Assembly: GCA_945870465.1 (NCBI GenBank)
Contig: CAMBSS010000095.1
Span: 1-16,935 of the forward strand
Reading direction: 5' to 3'
Source of the DNA: Bordetella parapertussis
Lineage (GTDB): Bacteria; Pseudomonadota; Gammaproteobacteria; Burkholderiales; SG8-41
DNA length: 16,935 bases
Positions 1 through 7,125 of the stretch are shown here, one piece after another. How positions within the stretch are numbered: the stretch's first letter is position 1; the number at the start of each line of letters is the position of its first letter. Below the pieces are notes generated by a model, which had not been told where the DNA came from, did no database searches, and saw only the letters and a program-made list of their open reading frames with translations. A program made the position numbers and the translations under genes.

Positions 1-2
1 GC

Positions 3-158
3 GACATCGAAAGCCTGTGCGACCTGATCGTCAGGCTGTCGTGGTTCGCGCACGATTTCAGAAAAGAGATTGCCGAAGTGGACATCAATCCGCTGGTCGT
101 CATGCCGAGCGGCAAAGGCGCGCGTGTCGTCGATGCGTTGATCGTCAAAAAACAATAA
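3..158 (+). CDS. NDP-forming acyl-CoA synthetase, C-terminal end (partial)
   Basis: Only the last 51 codons lie in the window, read in frame 3 and ending in TAA at 156-158; the start is off the left edge. The residues EVDINPLVV match the C-terminal part of the ATP-grasp domain of ADP-forming acetate/acyl-CoA ligases, where the Asp-Ile-Asn-Pro motif is characteristic. The complete synthetase at 5012-7108 ends the same way, with EMDINPLLV, so the two genes are paralogues. Enzymes of this family make an acyl-CoA from a carboxylic acid, CoA and ATP through a phosphohistidine. Substrate cannot be told from this fragment. The stop codon is only five bases before the repeat element at 164-366. Confidence 0.8.
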   Translation, partial: DIESLCDLIVRLSWFAHDFRKEIAEVDINPLVVMPSGKGARVVDALIVKKQ

Positions 159-163
159 GCAAC

Positions 164-366
164 CTGGAAGCCGTCTAAAAAACAGTTTGGAACCGCCGAT
201 TAACGCCGATGAACGCAGATAAGATCGAAAACAGTTCAAATTGCAATGAGGAATGAGCAAAGGGCAATGCGTAACTTATCTTTAACTCATTAACCATTAC
301 ACTTCACTCATCACCAATTACATCGACGTTAATCGGCGGTTGCTTGTCGGTGTTGTATTTTTGAGA
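164..366 (+). repeat. MITE-like repeat element, copy 1 (203 bp)
   Basis: Its two ends recur, inverted, at 2961-3118. Positions 164-221 match the reverse complement of 3061-3118 at 54 of 58 bases, and 321-366 match the reverse complement of 2961-3006 at 41 of 46. The 99-base middle (222-320) has no counterpart in copy 2. Inside the element, 191-211 and 321-341 are inverted repeats (20 of 21 bases), so transcripts could fold into a stem. The stem arm is built of ten-base units of the form CGCCGATKAA. No coding potential is seen. It fills nearly the whole gap between the synthetase tail and the Bug receptor gene. Similar CGCCGATGAACG-type repeats are, from memory, common between genes in betaproteobacteria. 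No target-site duplication is obvious. Confidence 0.85.
222..320. repeat. AT-richer interior of repeat copy 1
   Basis: This stretch is visibly richer in A and T than its surroundings and is absent from copy 2. It holds short repeated words: AATGAG at 245-250 and 252-257, with the complementary CTCATT at 286-291 and ACTCAT at 306-311. It could therefore form a second, nested hairpin inside the main stem. It may be a separate small repeat inserted in the element, or variable cargo. No reading frame of note is present. Confidence 0.45.
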
Positions 367-389
367 TGAGTTCTATCTATATACAGGTT

Positions 390-395
390 GGAGGA
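390..395 (+). promoter_or_regulatory. Ribosome binding site that fixes the start of the Bug gene at 403
   Basis: GGAGGA lies seven bases before the ATG at 403. An in-frame TTG at 388 would extend the protein by five residues but would begin upstream of this site, so the ATG is preferred. A weak A/T-rich stretch (TATATA at 378-383) lies just upstream and could belong to a promoter, but no good -35 box at normal spacing was found. Confidence 0.7.
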
Positions 396-402
396 GCAGC
401 AG

Positions 403-1377
403 ATGAATTTGAAAACGGTATGTGTCGCGGGATTGGCGTGCCTGGTTATCACGCCGTCAGTTGGAGGCGAGGCGTGCGCGCAGGCCTATCCGACCAAGCC
501 TGTGCGCATGGTCAATCCCTTCAGCCCCGGTGGTTCGCTCGACCTGGTATCGCGGGCGCTCGCGCGTACGATGACGCTCGAACTCGGGCAGTCCGTGTAT
601 GTAGACAACCGGCCGGGGGCAGGCGGCAACCTGGGCGTGGAAATCGTCGCCAAGGCGCCTGCCGATGGCTATACGCTGCTGGCTGTGCAAAGCAGCATTA
701 CCATCAACCCGAGCCTGCAAAAACAGGTGCCTTATGATCCGATCAAGGATTTCGAGCCCGTCTCGAAGATTTCCTCGTACATGTTTTTTCTGGTGGTGCA
801 TCCGTCGACGCAGGCGCGCTCGGTGCAGCAACTTATTGCTCTCGCCAAGGCCAAACCCGATCAACTCACTTACGCGTCGGTCGGTATCGGCAGCGGGACC
901 CACCTTGCCGGCGAGCTGTTCAAATTCATGACCGGGGTCAAGATGATCCACGTTCCTTATAAAGGCAGCGGTCCTTCGATCATCGATCTGGTCGGCGGAC
1001 AGGTTGCGCTGATGTTCGGCAGCACGTCCGTATTGCCGCACGTGCAAACCAAAAAACTGGTCTTGCTCGGCGTGACGGGAGCAAAACGTTCGGGCTTTGT
1101 GCCGGATGCACCGACCATCGCCGAATCCGGCGTGCCGGGTTTCGAGATCACGGCATGGAATGCGCTGTTTGCTCCTGCAGGTACGCCGGCTGCCATCGTC
1201 ACGAAGCTCAATCAGCTCGTGCGGCTGGGGCTGGCGAATGCCGATACCAGGACGGTGATGGAAGCGCAGGGACTGGATGCAACACCCAGCACACCGCAGG
1301 AACTCGGCGAGCTGGTGCGCAGCGAACTGCCGAAATGGGCCAAGGTCATCAAAGCAGCCGGGATCAAGCCCGAGTGA
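403..1377 (+). CDS. Bug/TctC-family periplasmic tricarboxylate-type receptor
   Basis: A 324-residue protein of the usual length for Bug receptors of tripartite tricarboxylate (TTT) transporters, which bind carboxylates or related small molecules in the periplasm. A signal peptide is clear: a Lys near the start, a hydrophobic run, and probable cleavage after A28 (AQA before YPTKPVR). Family hallmarks follow in order: YPTKPVR at 29-35, SPGGSLD at 41-47, VDNRPGAGGNLG at 67-78, ADGYTLL, and the late GVPGFEITAWNALFAPAGTP segment typical of the family. The ligand cannot be read from sequence. No TctA or TctB membrane genes are in the window, so it may share a transporter encoded elsewhere or act as an orphan receptor. 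Four bases separate it from the carboxyltransferase, implying co-transcription. Confidence 0.93.
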   Translation: MNLKTVCVAGLACLVITPSVGGEACAQAYPTKPVRMVNPFSPGGSLDLVSRALARTMTLELGQSVYVDNRPGAGGNLGVEIVAKAPADGYTLLAVQSSITINPSLQKQVPYDPIKDFEPVSKISSYMFFLVVHPSTQARSVQQLIALAKAKPDQLTYASVGIGSGTHLAGELFKFMTGVKMIHVPYKGSGPSIIDLVGGQVALMFGSTSVLPHVQTKKLVLLGVTGAKRSGFVPDAPTIAESGVPGFEITAWNALFAPAGTPAAIVTKLNQLVRLGLANADTRTVMEAQGLDATPSTPQELGELVRSELPKWAKVIKAAGIKPE

Positions 1378-1381
1378 CAGC

Positions 1382-2929
1382 ATGAGCTGGCAAGCAGAGC
1401 TCGAAGAACTGCGGCGGCGCCAGCAACTCGCGCGCGAGCTGGGCGGCGCCGAGCGCGTCAAACGCCACAAGGACGGCGGCAAGCTGACGGTGCGCGAAAG
1501 AATAGACGCGCTGCTCGATCCCGGTTCGTTTCGCGAAGTCGGCAGCATCGCCGGCAAGGCGAGCTACGATGAAGCCGGCAATATCACCGCCTTCACGCCC
1601 GCGCAACTCGTGATGGGCCGCGGCACGCTCGATGGCAAGCCGGTGGTGGTCGCCGGCGACGACTTCACGGTGCGCGGCGGCTCGGCGGAAGGCGGCCTGC
1701 GCGACAAACTGGTACGCGCGGAAATGATGGCACGCGATCTGCGCATGCCCATCGTGCGTCTGTGCGACGGCACCGGTGGCGGCGGTTCGGTGCGTGCGCT
1801 CGAGGTGGATGGTTACGCGAAATGCCCGGCGCTATATGGCTGGGGGCTGGCAATCGAGAACCTGAGCCAAGTGCCGGTGGTCGGGCTCGCACTGGGGTCT
1901 ACCGCGGGGTTCGGCGCGGCACGCGTTGCGACCAGCCATTACTCCGTGATGGTGAAAGACACTTCGCAGATGTTCATCGCCGGTCCGCCGGTGGTCAACC
2001 GTCTCGGTCCGCAATATGAAAAGAACGAACTGGGCGGCAGTGAAATCCATACCCGCAACGGCACTGTAGACGACGAAGTCGACAGCGAAGCCGCAGCATT
2101 TTTGCGCGCGCGGCGTTTCCTTTCGTACCTGCCGCGCTCGGTGCACGAATTGCCGGCGCGCATCGATACCGGCGACGATCCGCAGCGCAAGGTCGAATGG
2201 CTGATCGACGCCATCCCGCGCGACGAGCGCCAGGTCTACAAAATGCGGCAGATCGTCGAAGCGGTCGTCGATCAGGGAACGTTCTTCGAAATGGGGCGCC
2301 GCTGGGGACGTCCGGTGATGACCGGTTTCGCGCGCTTCGGCGGCTGGCCGGTCGCGTTGCTGGCGAGTGATCCTTACCATTATGGCGGTGCATGGACGGC
2401 CGACGCCGCGCGCAAGATCCGCCGCTTCGTCGATCTCGCGCAGACTTTTCATCTGCCGGTCGTGCACCTGGTCGATGTGCCGGGTTTCATGGTCGGCCTG
2501 GAAGCGGAGCAGAAGGGCATGATGCGCTATGGGGCGGAAGCGATCGCGGCCATTATCGGTTCCACGGTGCCGTGGTGCGCGGTGATAGTCAGAAAATGTT
2601 TCGGCATCGGTGGCGGCGCGCACGCCAATAATTCGCGCTATTCGACGCGTTACGCGTGGCCGTCGGCGAATTGGGGATCGATGCCGATCGCGGGAGGACT
2701 CGAAGCGTCGTATCGCTCGGAATTGGCCGACGCACCCGATCCGGCCGCAAAGCTCGCGGAGATTGAGCAGAGGCTGGACCGCGTGTGCTCGCCGTTTCGC
2801 ACGGCCGAAGCTTATAACTTCGATGAAATCATCGATCCGCGCGATACGCGGCGGTTGCTGTGCGAATTCGCGTCGTTGTGCGCGGGCACTATTGCGGCGG
2901 GGCCGCCTTCGTTTGGCTACCGGCCTTGA
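1382..2929 (+). CDS. Acyl-CoA carboxylase carboxyltransferase (beta) subunit
   Basis: A 515-residue protein with the two crotonase-like halves of biotin-dependent acyl-CoA carboxyltransferases (PccB/MccB/AccD5 family, usually 510-540 residues). The N-terminal half shows DFTVRGGSAEGG at 94-105, CDGTGGGGS at 128-136 and NELGGSEIHTRNGTVDDE at 215-232. The C-terminal half shows VDVPGFMVGLEAEQKG at 364-379 and AWPSANWGSMPIAGG, equivalents of the VDVPGF and AWP motifs that build the carboxybiotin and acyl-CoA sites. It would move a carboxyl group from biotin to an acyl-CoA; propionyl-, acetyl- and methylcrotonyl-CoA are the known options and cannot be separated here. The ATG at 1382 is four bases after the Bug stop, with little Shine-Dalgarno, suggesting translational coupling. 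No biotin carboxylase or biotin carrier gene is adjacent, which is unusual. Confidence 0.9.
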   Translation: MSWQAELEELRRRQQLARELGGAERVKRHKDGGKLTVRERIDALLDPGSFREVGSIAGKASYDEAGNITAFTPAQLVMGRGTLDGKPVVVAGDDFTVRGGSAEGGLRDKLVRAEMMARDLRMPIVRLCDGTGGGGSVRALEVDGYAKCPALYGWGLAIENLSQVPVVGLALGSTAGFGAARVATSHYSVMVKDTSQMFIAGPPVVNRLGPQYEKNELGGSEIHTRNGTVDDEVDSEAAAFLRARRFLSYLPRSVHELPARIDTGDDPQRKVEWLIDAIPRDERQVYKMRQIVEAVVDQGTFFEMGRRWGRPVMTGFARFGGWPVALLASDPYHYGGAWTADAARKIRRFVDLAQTFHLPVVHLVDVPGFMVGLEAEQKGMMRYGAEAIAAIIGSTVPWCAVIVRKCFGIGGGAHANNSRYSTRYAWPSANWGSMPIAGGLEASYRSELADAPDPAAKLAEIEQRLDRVCSPFRTAEAYNFDEIIDPRDTRRLLCEFASLCAGTIAAGPPSFGYRP

Positions 2930-2960
2930 ACAAATTTAGAGGCTACATGATTTGAATTCT

Positions 2961-3118
2961 TCTTAAAACTACGACACCGACAAGCAACCGCCGATAAACG
3001 CCGATGGACGCCGATACAAATCCGGAACTTTCCGCGAATCCAGGTCAAATACCTTGAGCATATCTGCGTTCATCGGCGTTCATCGGCGGTTTCAAACTGT
3101 TTTTGAGACTGCTTCCAG
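2961..3118 (-). repeat. MITE-like repeat element, copy 2, inverted (158 bp)
   Basis: This is the reverse-orientation copy of the element at 164-366. Its right end (3061-3118) matches 164-221 and its left end (2961-3006) matches 321-366. The 54-base interior (3007-3060) is unrelated to that of copy 1. The inner arms 2987-3006 and 3071-3091 are inverted repeats with one mismatch, so it can fold on itself. It occupies most of the gap between the carboxyltransferase stop and the second Bug gene. No open reading frame of interest lies in it; an in-frame upstream extension of the Bug gene into it is not supported by a ribosome binding site. Confidence 0.85.
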
Positions 3119-3153
3119 CAGCACAAATCGGTGCGTCCGCAATCATCTGTCAG

Positions 3154-3160
3154 AAGGAGT
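3154..3160 (+). promoter_or_regulatory. Ribosome binding site that fixes the start of the second Bug gene
   Basis: AAGGAGT lies four bases before the ATG at 3165. It selects this start over an in-frame codon 37 codons upstream, which would put repeat-element sequence ahead of the signal peptide. Confidence 0.75.
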
Positions 3161-3164
3161 AATT

Positions 3165-4142
3165 ATGCAATTTGGCCCCCGTTTCATTCTGGCCGCCGGT
3201 TTGTCATTGTGCGCGACATCCGCGTTCGCGCAACAGGCGGCGGCAGGTTACCCGAACAAACCTGTCAGAGTCATCGTTCCCGTTGCATCGGGCGGCGGCA
3301 CCGACATCATCGCGCGTATCGTCATGACCAAGCTGGGTGAGCAGCTCGGCGGCGCGTTCGTGATCGACAATCGCGCGGGGGCAGGCGGCATACTCGGCAA
3401 CGAAATCGTCGCTCACGCCCAGCCGGATGGATATACGCTGTTGTTTACTTACGCTGCGCACACCATAGTGCCGTTCATTTACCGTAAAGTCCCGTACGAC
3501 GTCTACAAGGATTTCGCTCCCGTTACCATGGCCGGCTCGCAACCCTTGCTGCTGGCGATCAACGCCGGGGTGAAGGCCAACACGGTGCAGGAGTTGATCG
3601 CGCTCGCCAAGGCGAGGCCGAATGCGCTGAATGTGGCCCTCGCTACGCCCAGCAGTTCTGGCGCGCTGGCGGCCGAGCTTTTCAAGATACTCACCAACAC
3701 GCAAATGGTGTCGGTTCCGTTCAAAGGCGGCGCGCCAGCGTTGACTGCGATGGTCTCCGGCGAAGTCCAGTTGATATTTACGACACCGCCGACCGTAATG
3801 CCCTATATCAAAGGCGGCAAGGTCAAAATCCTCGGCACCTCGGGCAAGGATCGCGTGTCGTATCTGCCCGAAGTGCCGACGCTGGCGGAAGCCGGGATCA
3901 AGGATTTCAATACCGCGCCGTGGCAGGGCTTGCTGGCGCCGGCGGGCACACCGGCCGCGATCATCGACAAACTGTACAAGCAGATCGGCGAGGTGCTTAA
4001 AACATCCTACACCAATGAAAGATTCACGGCCGCGGGTACCGACGTGGTGGGCAGTTCGCCCAGGGAGTTTGGCGAATTGATCAAGCGCGAACTTGAGCAG
4101 AACAGCAAGGTCATCAAAGCCGTCGGCATGCGGGCCGATTGA
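3165..4142 (+). CDS. Bug/TctC-family periplasmic tricarboxylate-type receptor
   Basis: A 325-residue secreted solute-binding protein, paralogous to the one at 403-1377. The signal peptide has an N-terminal Arg, a hydrophobic core and probable cleavage after A22 (AFA before QQ). Family motifs are YPNKPVRVIVP at 29-39, ASGGGTDIIAR at 41-51, DNRAGAGGILGNE at 68-80 and PDGYTLL. The first receptor has SPGGSLD where this one has ASGGGTD, in a loop that in characterised Bug proteins contacts the ligand carboxylate, so the two probably bind different ligands. It opens a run of four close genes (3165-8481), 36 bases before the crotonase gene. Again no transporter membrane subunits are seen nearby. Confidence 0.93.
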   Translation: MQFGPRFILAAGLSLCATSAFAQQAAAGYPNKPVRVIVPVASGGGTDIIARIVMTKLGEQLGGAFVIDNRAGAGGILGNEIVAHAQPDGYTLLFTYAAHTIVPFIYRKVPYDVYKDFAPVTMAGSQPLLLAINAGVKANTVQELIALAKARPNALNVALATPSSSGALAAELFKILTNTQMVSVPFKGGAPALTAMVSGEVQLIFTTPPTVMPYIKGGKVKILGTSGKDRVSYLPEVPTLAEAGIKDFNTAPWQGLLAPAGTPAAIIDKLYKQIGEVLKTSYTNERFTAAGTDVVGSSPREFGELIKRELEQNSKVIKAVGMRAD

Positions 4143-4178
4143 GCGGTCAAATCGAAGCGAATTTTTTAGAGGAACGGT

Positions 4179-4967
4179 ATGCCCATACTTTGTGAAAAAC
4201 GCGGACACGTCGGCGTGCTGACGCTGAGCCGCCCCGAGGTGCGTAACGCGTGGTGCGAGGATTTTTACGGCGAACTGCGCGACGGGCTGCGCGTGCTGGA
4301 AGAGGATCCGGAAATCCGCAGCGTGATCCTGACGGGCGATGAAGCCGGCGGCGCTTTTTGCGCCGGTGCCAACCTGAAAGACCCGAACACGCATGTGCTG
4401 AAATCCGTCGGCGATTTCATCCGCAATCTGCCCAACCGGCGTTTCCACGCCTTCAAGGTGATGGACGATTTTCCCAAGCCGCTGATCTGCGCGGTCAACG
4501 GCTACGCCGTCGGCATAGGCTGCATCGTCACCTATTGTTGCGACCTGATCGTCGCTTCCGAGCGCGCTGACTGGCGGTTGACCCAGGTCAAGCTCGGCAT
4601 CATTCCCGCGCAGGCGGCGCTGGTGCGGCTGGCGCGCTGGGTCGGCAAGGGCAACGCGATGCGCCTCGGCATGGGTTTCCCGCTGAAGGCCGACGAAGCG
4701 CAGCGCATAGGCCTCGCGCAATGGGTGGTGCCGCACGCGGAGCTGATGGCGAAGGCGATGGAAGTCGCGGATTTCATCGCGGGCCATCCGCCGCTCGCGA
4801 GCCGCCTCACCAAGGAGTCGCTGAACCAGGGCATCAACATGCCGAACCTGGCCGACTCAGCATTGATGGACCTTTACCGGTTTACGACGCTGGAAGGCAC
4901 GGACGACAAAAAAGAAAGCCACGACGCGTGGCGTGAAAAGCGCGATCCCAAAATCAAGGACCAGTAA
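4179..4967 (+). CDS. Crotonase-fold (enoyl-CoA hydratase/isomerase family) protein lacking both catalytic Glu
   Basis: A 262-residue protein of normal length for the crotonase superfamily, with GAGGA-like ribosome binding sequence (GAGGA at 4169-4173) before the ATG. The oxyanion-hole segments are kept: FCAGANLKD at 60-68 and NGYAVGIGC at 107-115, as is the CDLIVASERA segment. An ungapped comparison with rat mitochondrial enoyl-CoA hydratase (recalled sequence) places Ile116 at the Glu144 position and Gln136 at the Glu164 position. Both acid/base glutamates of classical hydratases are therefore missing. It should still bind a CoA thioester and stabilise an enolate, but ordinary hydration is doubtful. 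Other crotonase reactions (isomerase, hydrolase, decarboxylase, C-C lyase) or loss of activity are possible. It sits between a Bug receptor and an acyl-CoA synthetase, 44 bases before the latter. Confidence 0.88.
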   Translation: MPILCEKRGHVGVLTLSRPEVRNAWCEDFYGELRDGLRVLEEDPEIRSVILTGDEAGGAFCAGANLKDPNTHVLKSVGDFIRNLPNRRFHAFKVMDDFPKPLICAVNGYAVGIGCIVTYCCDLIVASERADWRLTQVKLGIIPAQAALVRLARWVGKGNAMRLGMGFPLKADEAQRIGLAQWVVPHAELMAKAMEVADFIAGHPPLASRLTKESLNQGINMPNLADSALMDLYRFTTLEGTDDKKESHDAWREKRDPKIKDQ

Positions 4968-4999
4968 CCGGCAACGGCGCAGGCTCCGGTCATTACATT

Positions 5000-5003
5000 G
5001 AGG
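5000..5003 (+). promoter_or_regulatory. Ribosome binding site for the TTG start at 5012
   Basis: GAGG lies eight bases before TTG at 5012. There is no ATG nearby that would keep the CoA-binding domain whole, so a TTG start is the best reading. Confidence 0.5.
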
Positions 5004-5011
5004 CAGGCAAG

Positions 5012-7108
5012 TTGAGTACCTTTGAATATCTTTTTAATCCACGCTCGATCGCAGTCATAGGCGCGAGCCCCGAAGCCAATCGTCCCGGCGCGCAAACCAT
5101 CCGGGCGCTGCAGGACAACGGATTCAAGGGCGGCGTCTACCCCGTAAATCCGAAGTACGGGGAGGTGGCGGGTCTGCGCTGTTATGCCGCGATCAAGGAC
5201 GTGCCGAAACCGTGCGATATCGCGGTCATCGCCCTGCCTGCCGCGCTGGTGCCGCAGACGGTCGACGAGTGCGGCGCATACGGCGTGCGTTTCGTCGTGG
5301 TCGTCGGCGGCGGTTTCCGGGAGGTGGGCAAGGAAGGGGAGGAGCGCGAGGCGCAGATGCTTGCTGCTGCGCGCAAGCACGGCGTCAGGATAGTCGGGCC
5401 CAATTGTCTCGGCCTCGTCAACGTGCATACGCGCGCCTACGCTGCATTCGGCAGTCTCGCGCGTCCGCCGGTGTTGCAGCCCGGGCCGGTGTCGGTAGTG
5501 ATACAGAGCGGCGGCTTCGGCAACAGCCTGGTCGTGCGTTGCGCCGCGGCCGGCGTCGGCTTCCGCCAGGTCGTTGCCAGCGGCAGCGAAAGCGATCTGA
5601 CGACACCCGAGCTGGTCGAGGCCATGATCGACGATTCCGGCACCAAACTCATCCTGATATACATGGAAGGCATGAATGACGGCCGCCGCTTCGTCGCTGC
5701 GGCCGAGCGCGCGCTGGCAGCCGGCAAGCCCATCGTCGTCTGGAAAGCCGGCAATACGGAGCAGGGCGTCAAAGCGGCGGCGTCACACACGGCGAATATG
5801 ACGGGCTCGTACGACATTTATCGCGCGGCGTTTCGTCAATGCGGCGTGGTGGAAGTGCATGAAATGGAAGAGGCGATCGACTGCATCCAGTGCCTGCTGG
5901 CATTCGGCGACCGGCCGGCGGGCGACGACGTGGCGATCATGGGCGGCTCGGGCGGCTCGGCAGTGGTGTTTTCGGACGCCGCCGATCAGTACGGCATCCG
6001 CCTGGCGGAGCTTTCGCCGCCGACACATACCATCCTGAAGAAAGTGCTGCCTGGCACGGCCTCGCTGGAAAATCCGATCGACTACGCTGCCGGTTTCATC
6101 ACCGACGCGAACACGCCGCGCTTTCGCGAGGCGGTCGATGCGGTACTTGCCGATCCGGCGGTGCGCCAGTTGGGTGTGCTGTTCGCGACGACGACTGGCG
6201 AGCATGCGCGCAATGGCGCGACGGTGCTGGCCGAGGCAGTGCAAAAACACAAGAAGCCGATTTTTACTTTTCTGTCGGTGCCGCGGGAAACCACCGGCGG
6301 CGGCATGGATATACTGGAAAAAGCGGCGATCCCGATTTTGCCGTCGCCAACCCGCGTGGTGAAAGCCATGAAAGTGTTGTCCGATTATCAACGGGCCCGG
6401 ACCAGGGTGCGCGCTGCGGAGCAGGCGCAAGCACCTTCATTGAAGAAATACCCATCGGGCACGCTGAGCGAGCATGAAAGCAAGGAAATCCTCAAGACCT
6501 GGGGCATAGCGGTGACGGCTGACCGCCTGCTGCCCGCCGCGGCTTTGTATGCGGAAGATACCGAGGGCACGGTGTTTCCGGTGGCGCTCAAAGTGGTTTC
6601 GCGCGACATCCCGCACAAGTCCGAGATCGGCGGCGTGCGCCTCAATATCCGTAACGACACGGAACTCGCAGTTGCCGTGCGCGAAATGCTGGAACGCGTG
6701 CAGCGCGCAGCACCCAAAGCGAAACTCGACGGCCTGCTGGTATCGGAAATGATTACCGATGGCATAGAAACCATAGTCGGTGTGGTCAATGACTCCGTAT
6801 TCGGTCCGGTAGTGGCGTTCGGTCTCGGCGGCATTTTTGCGGAGACGCTGAAAGACGTAACTTACCGGTTAGCACCTTTCGGTCTCGAAACTGCGCGCGA
6901 AATGATTGCCGAGCTGCGCGCTTCGCCTATCCTGTCCGGCGTGCGCGGCAAGCCGCCCGGCGATATCCCGGCGCTGGCGCAAACGCTGGTCGCCGTTTCC
7001 GATCTGGCGTGGCAGTTGCGCGACAGCCTCGAAGAAATGGACATCAATCCGCTGCTGGTGCGGCCCGTAGGCGTGATCGCCGCGGATGCGCTGCTGCGGT
7101 TTCGCTGA
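5012..7108 (+). CDS. NDP-forming acyl-CoA synthetase (acetate-CoA ligase family), single-chain
   Basis: A 698-residue fused-subunit ligase that makes acyl-CoA from a carboxylic acid, CoA and ATP (or the reverse), in the cytoplasm. Domains in order: CoA-binding Rossmann domain at about 5-130 (FNPRSIAVIGAS, then GPNCLG at 129-134); succinyl-CoA-ligase-like domains at about 155-460, with the probable phosphohistidine H259 in AAASHTANMTGS; and an ATP-grasp domain from about 482, with KVVSRDIPHKSEIGGVRLNI and the terminal EMDINPLL. The length is typical of the single-chain form. All key segments look intact. The translation start is TTG. The substrate is unknown; by context it could activate the acid brought in by a Bug receptor. 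It is a paralogue of the fragment at 3-158, and the MmgE/PrpD gene follows after 17 bases. Confidence 0.92.
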   Translation: MSTFEYLFNPRSIAVIGASPEANRPGAQTIRALQDNGFKGGVYPVNPKYGEVAGLRCYAAIKDVPKPCDIAVIALPAALVPQTVDECGAYGVRFVVVVGGGFREVGKEGEEREAQMLAAARKHGVRIVGPNCLGLVNVHTRAYAAFGSLARPPVLQPGPVSVVIQSGGFGNSLVVRCAAAGVGFRQVVASGSESDLTTPELVEAMIDDSGTKLILIYMEGMNDGRRFVAAAERALAAGKPIVVWKAGNTEQGVKAAASHTANMTGSYDIYRAAFRQCGVVEVHEMEEAIDCIQCLLAFGDRPAGDDVAIMGGSGGSAVVFSDAADQYGIRLAELSPPTHTILKKVLPGTASLENPIDYAAGFITDANTPRFREAVDAVLADPAVRQLGVLFATTTGEHARNGATVLAEAVQKHKKPIFTFLSVPRETTGGGMDILEKAAIPILPSPTRVVKAMKVLSDYQRARTRVRAAEQAQAPSLKKYPSGTLSEHESKEILKTWGIAVTADRLLPAAALYAEDTEGTVFPVALKVVSRDIPHKSEIGGVRLNIRNDTELAVAVREMLERVQRAAPKAKLDGLLVSEMITDGIETIVGVVNDSVFGPVVAFGLGGIFAETLKDVTYRLAPFGLETAREMIAELRASPILSGVRGKPPGDIPALAQTLVAVSDLAWQLRDSLEEMDINPLLVRPVGVIAADALLRFR

Positions 7109-7114
7109 TTTAAA

Positions 7115-7117
7115 GGG
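7115..7117 (+). promoter_or_regulatory. Ribosome binding site for the GTG start at 7126
   Basis: AAAGGG (7112-7117) lies eight bases before GTG at 7126. The spacing and the fit of the N-terminus to the family support GTG as the start codon. Confidence 0.5.
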
Positions 7118-7125
7118 CTGAATAC

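Noticed and set aside
191..221. CRISPR-like array suggested by ten-base tandem units
   Set aside because: The units are only ten bases, contiguous without spacers, and part of an inverted-repeat element; no cas genes are present.
1277..1381. Upstream extension of the carboxyltransferase by 35 codons
   Set aside because: It overlaps the Bug receptor in another frame, and the residues are unlike the family; the ATG at 1382 gives a normal N-terminus.
457..1557. Minus-strand open frame of 366 codons across the Bug/carboxyltransferase junction
   Set aside because: It spans the boundary of two supported plus-strand genes and shows no protein family features.
3204..4787. Long minus-strand open frame of 527 codons opposite the Bug and crotonase genes
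   Set aside because: It runs antisense across two clearly recognised genes; its translation is rich in Arg, His and Gln with no family motif, as expected from GC-rich DNA read in the wrong frame.
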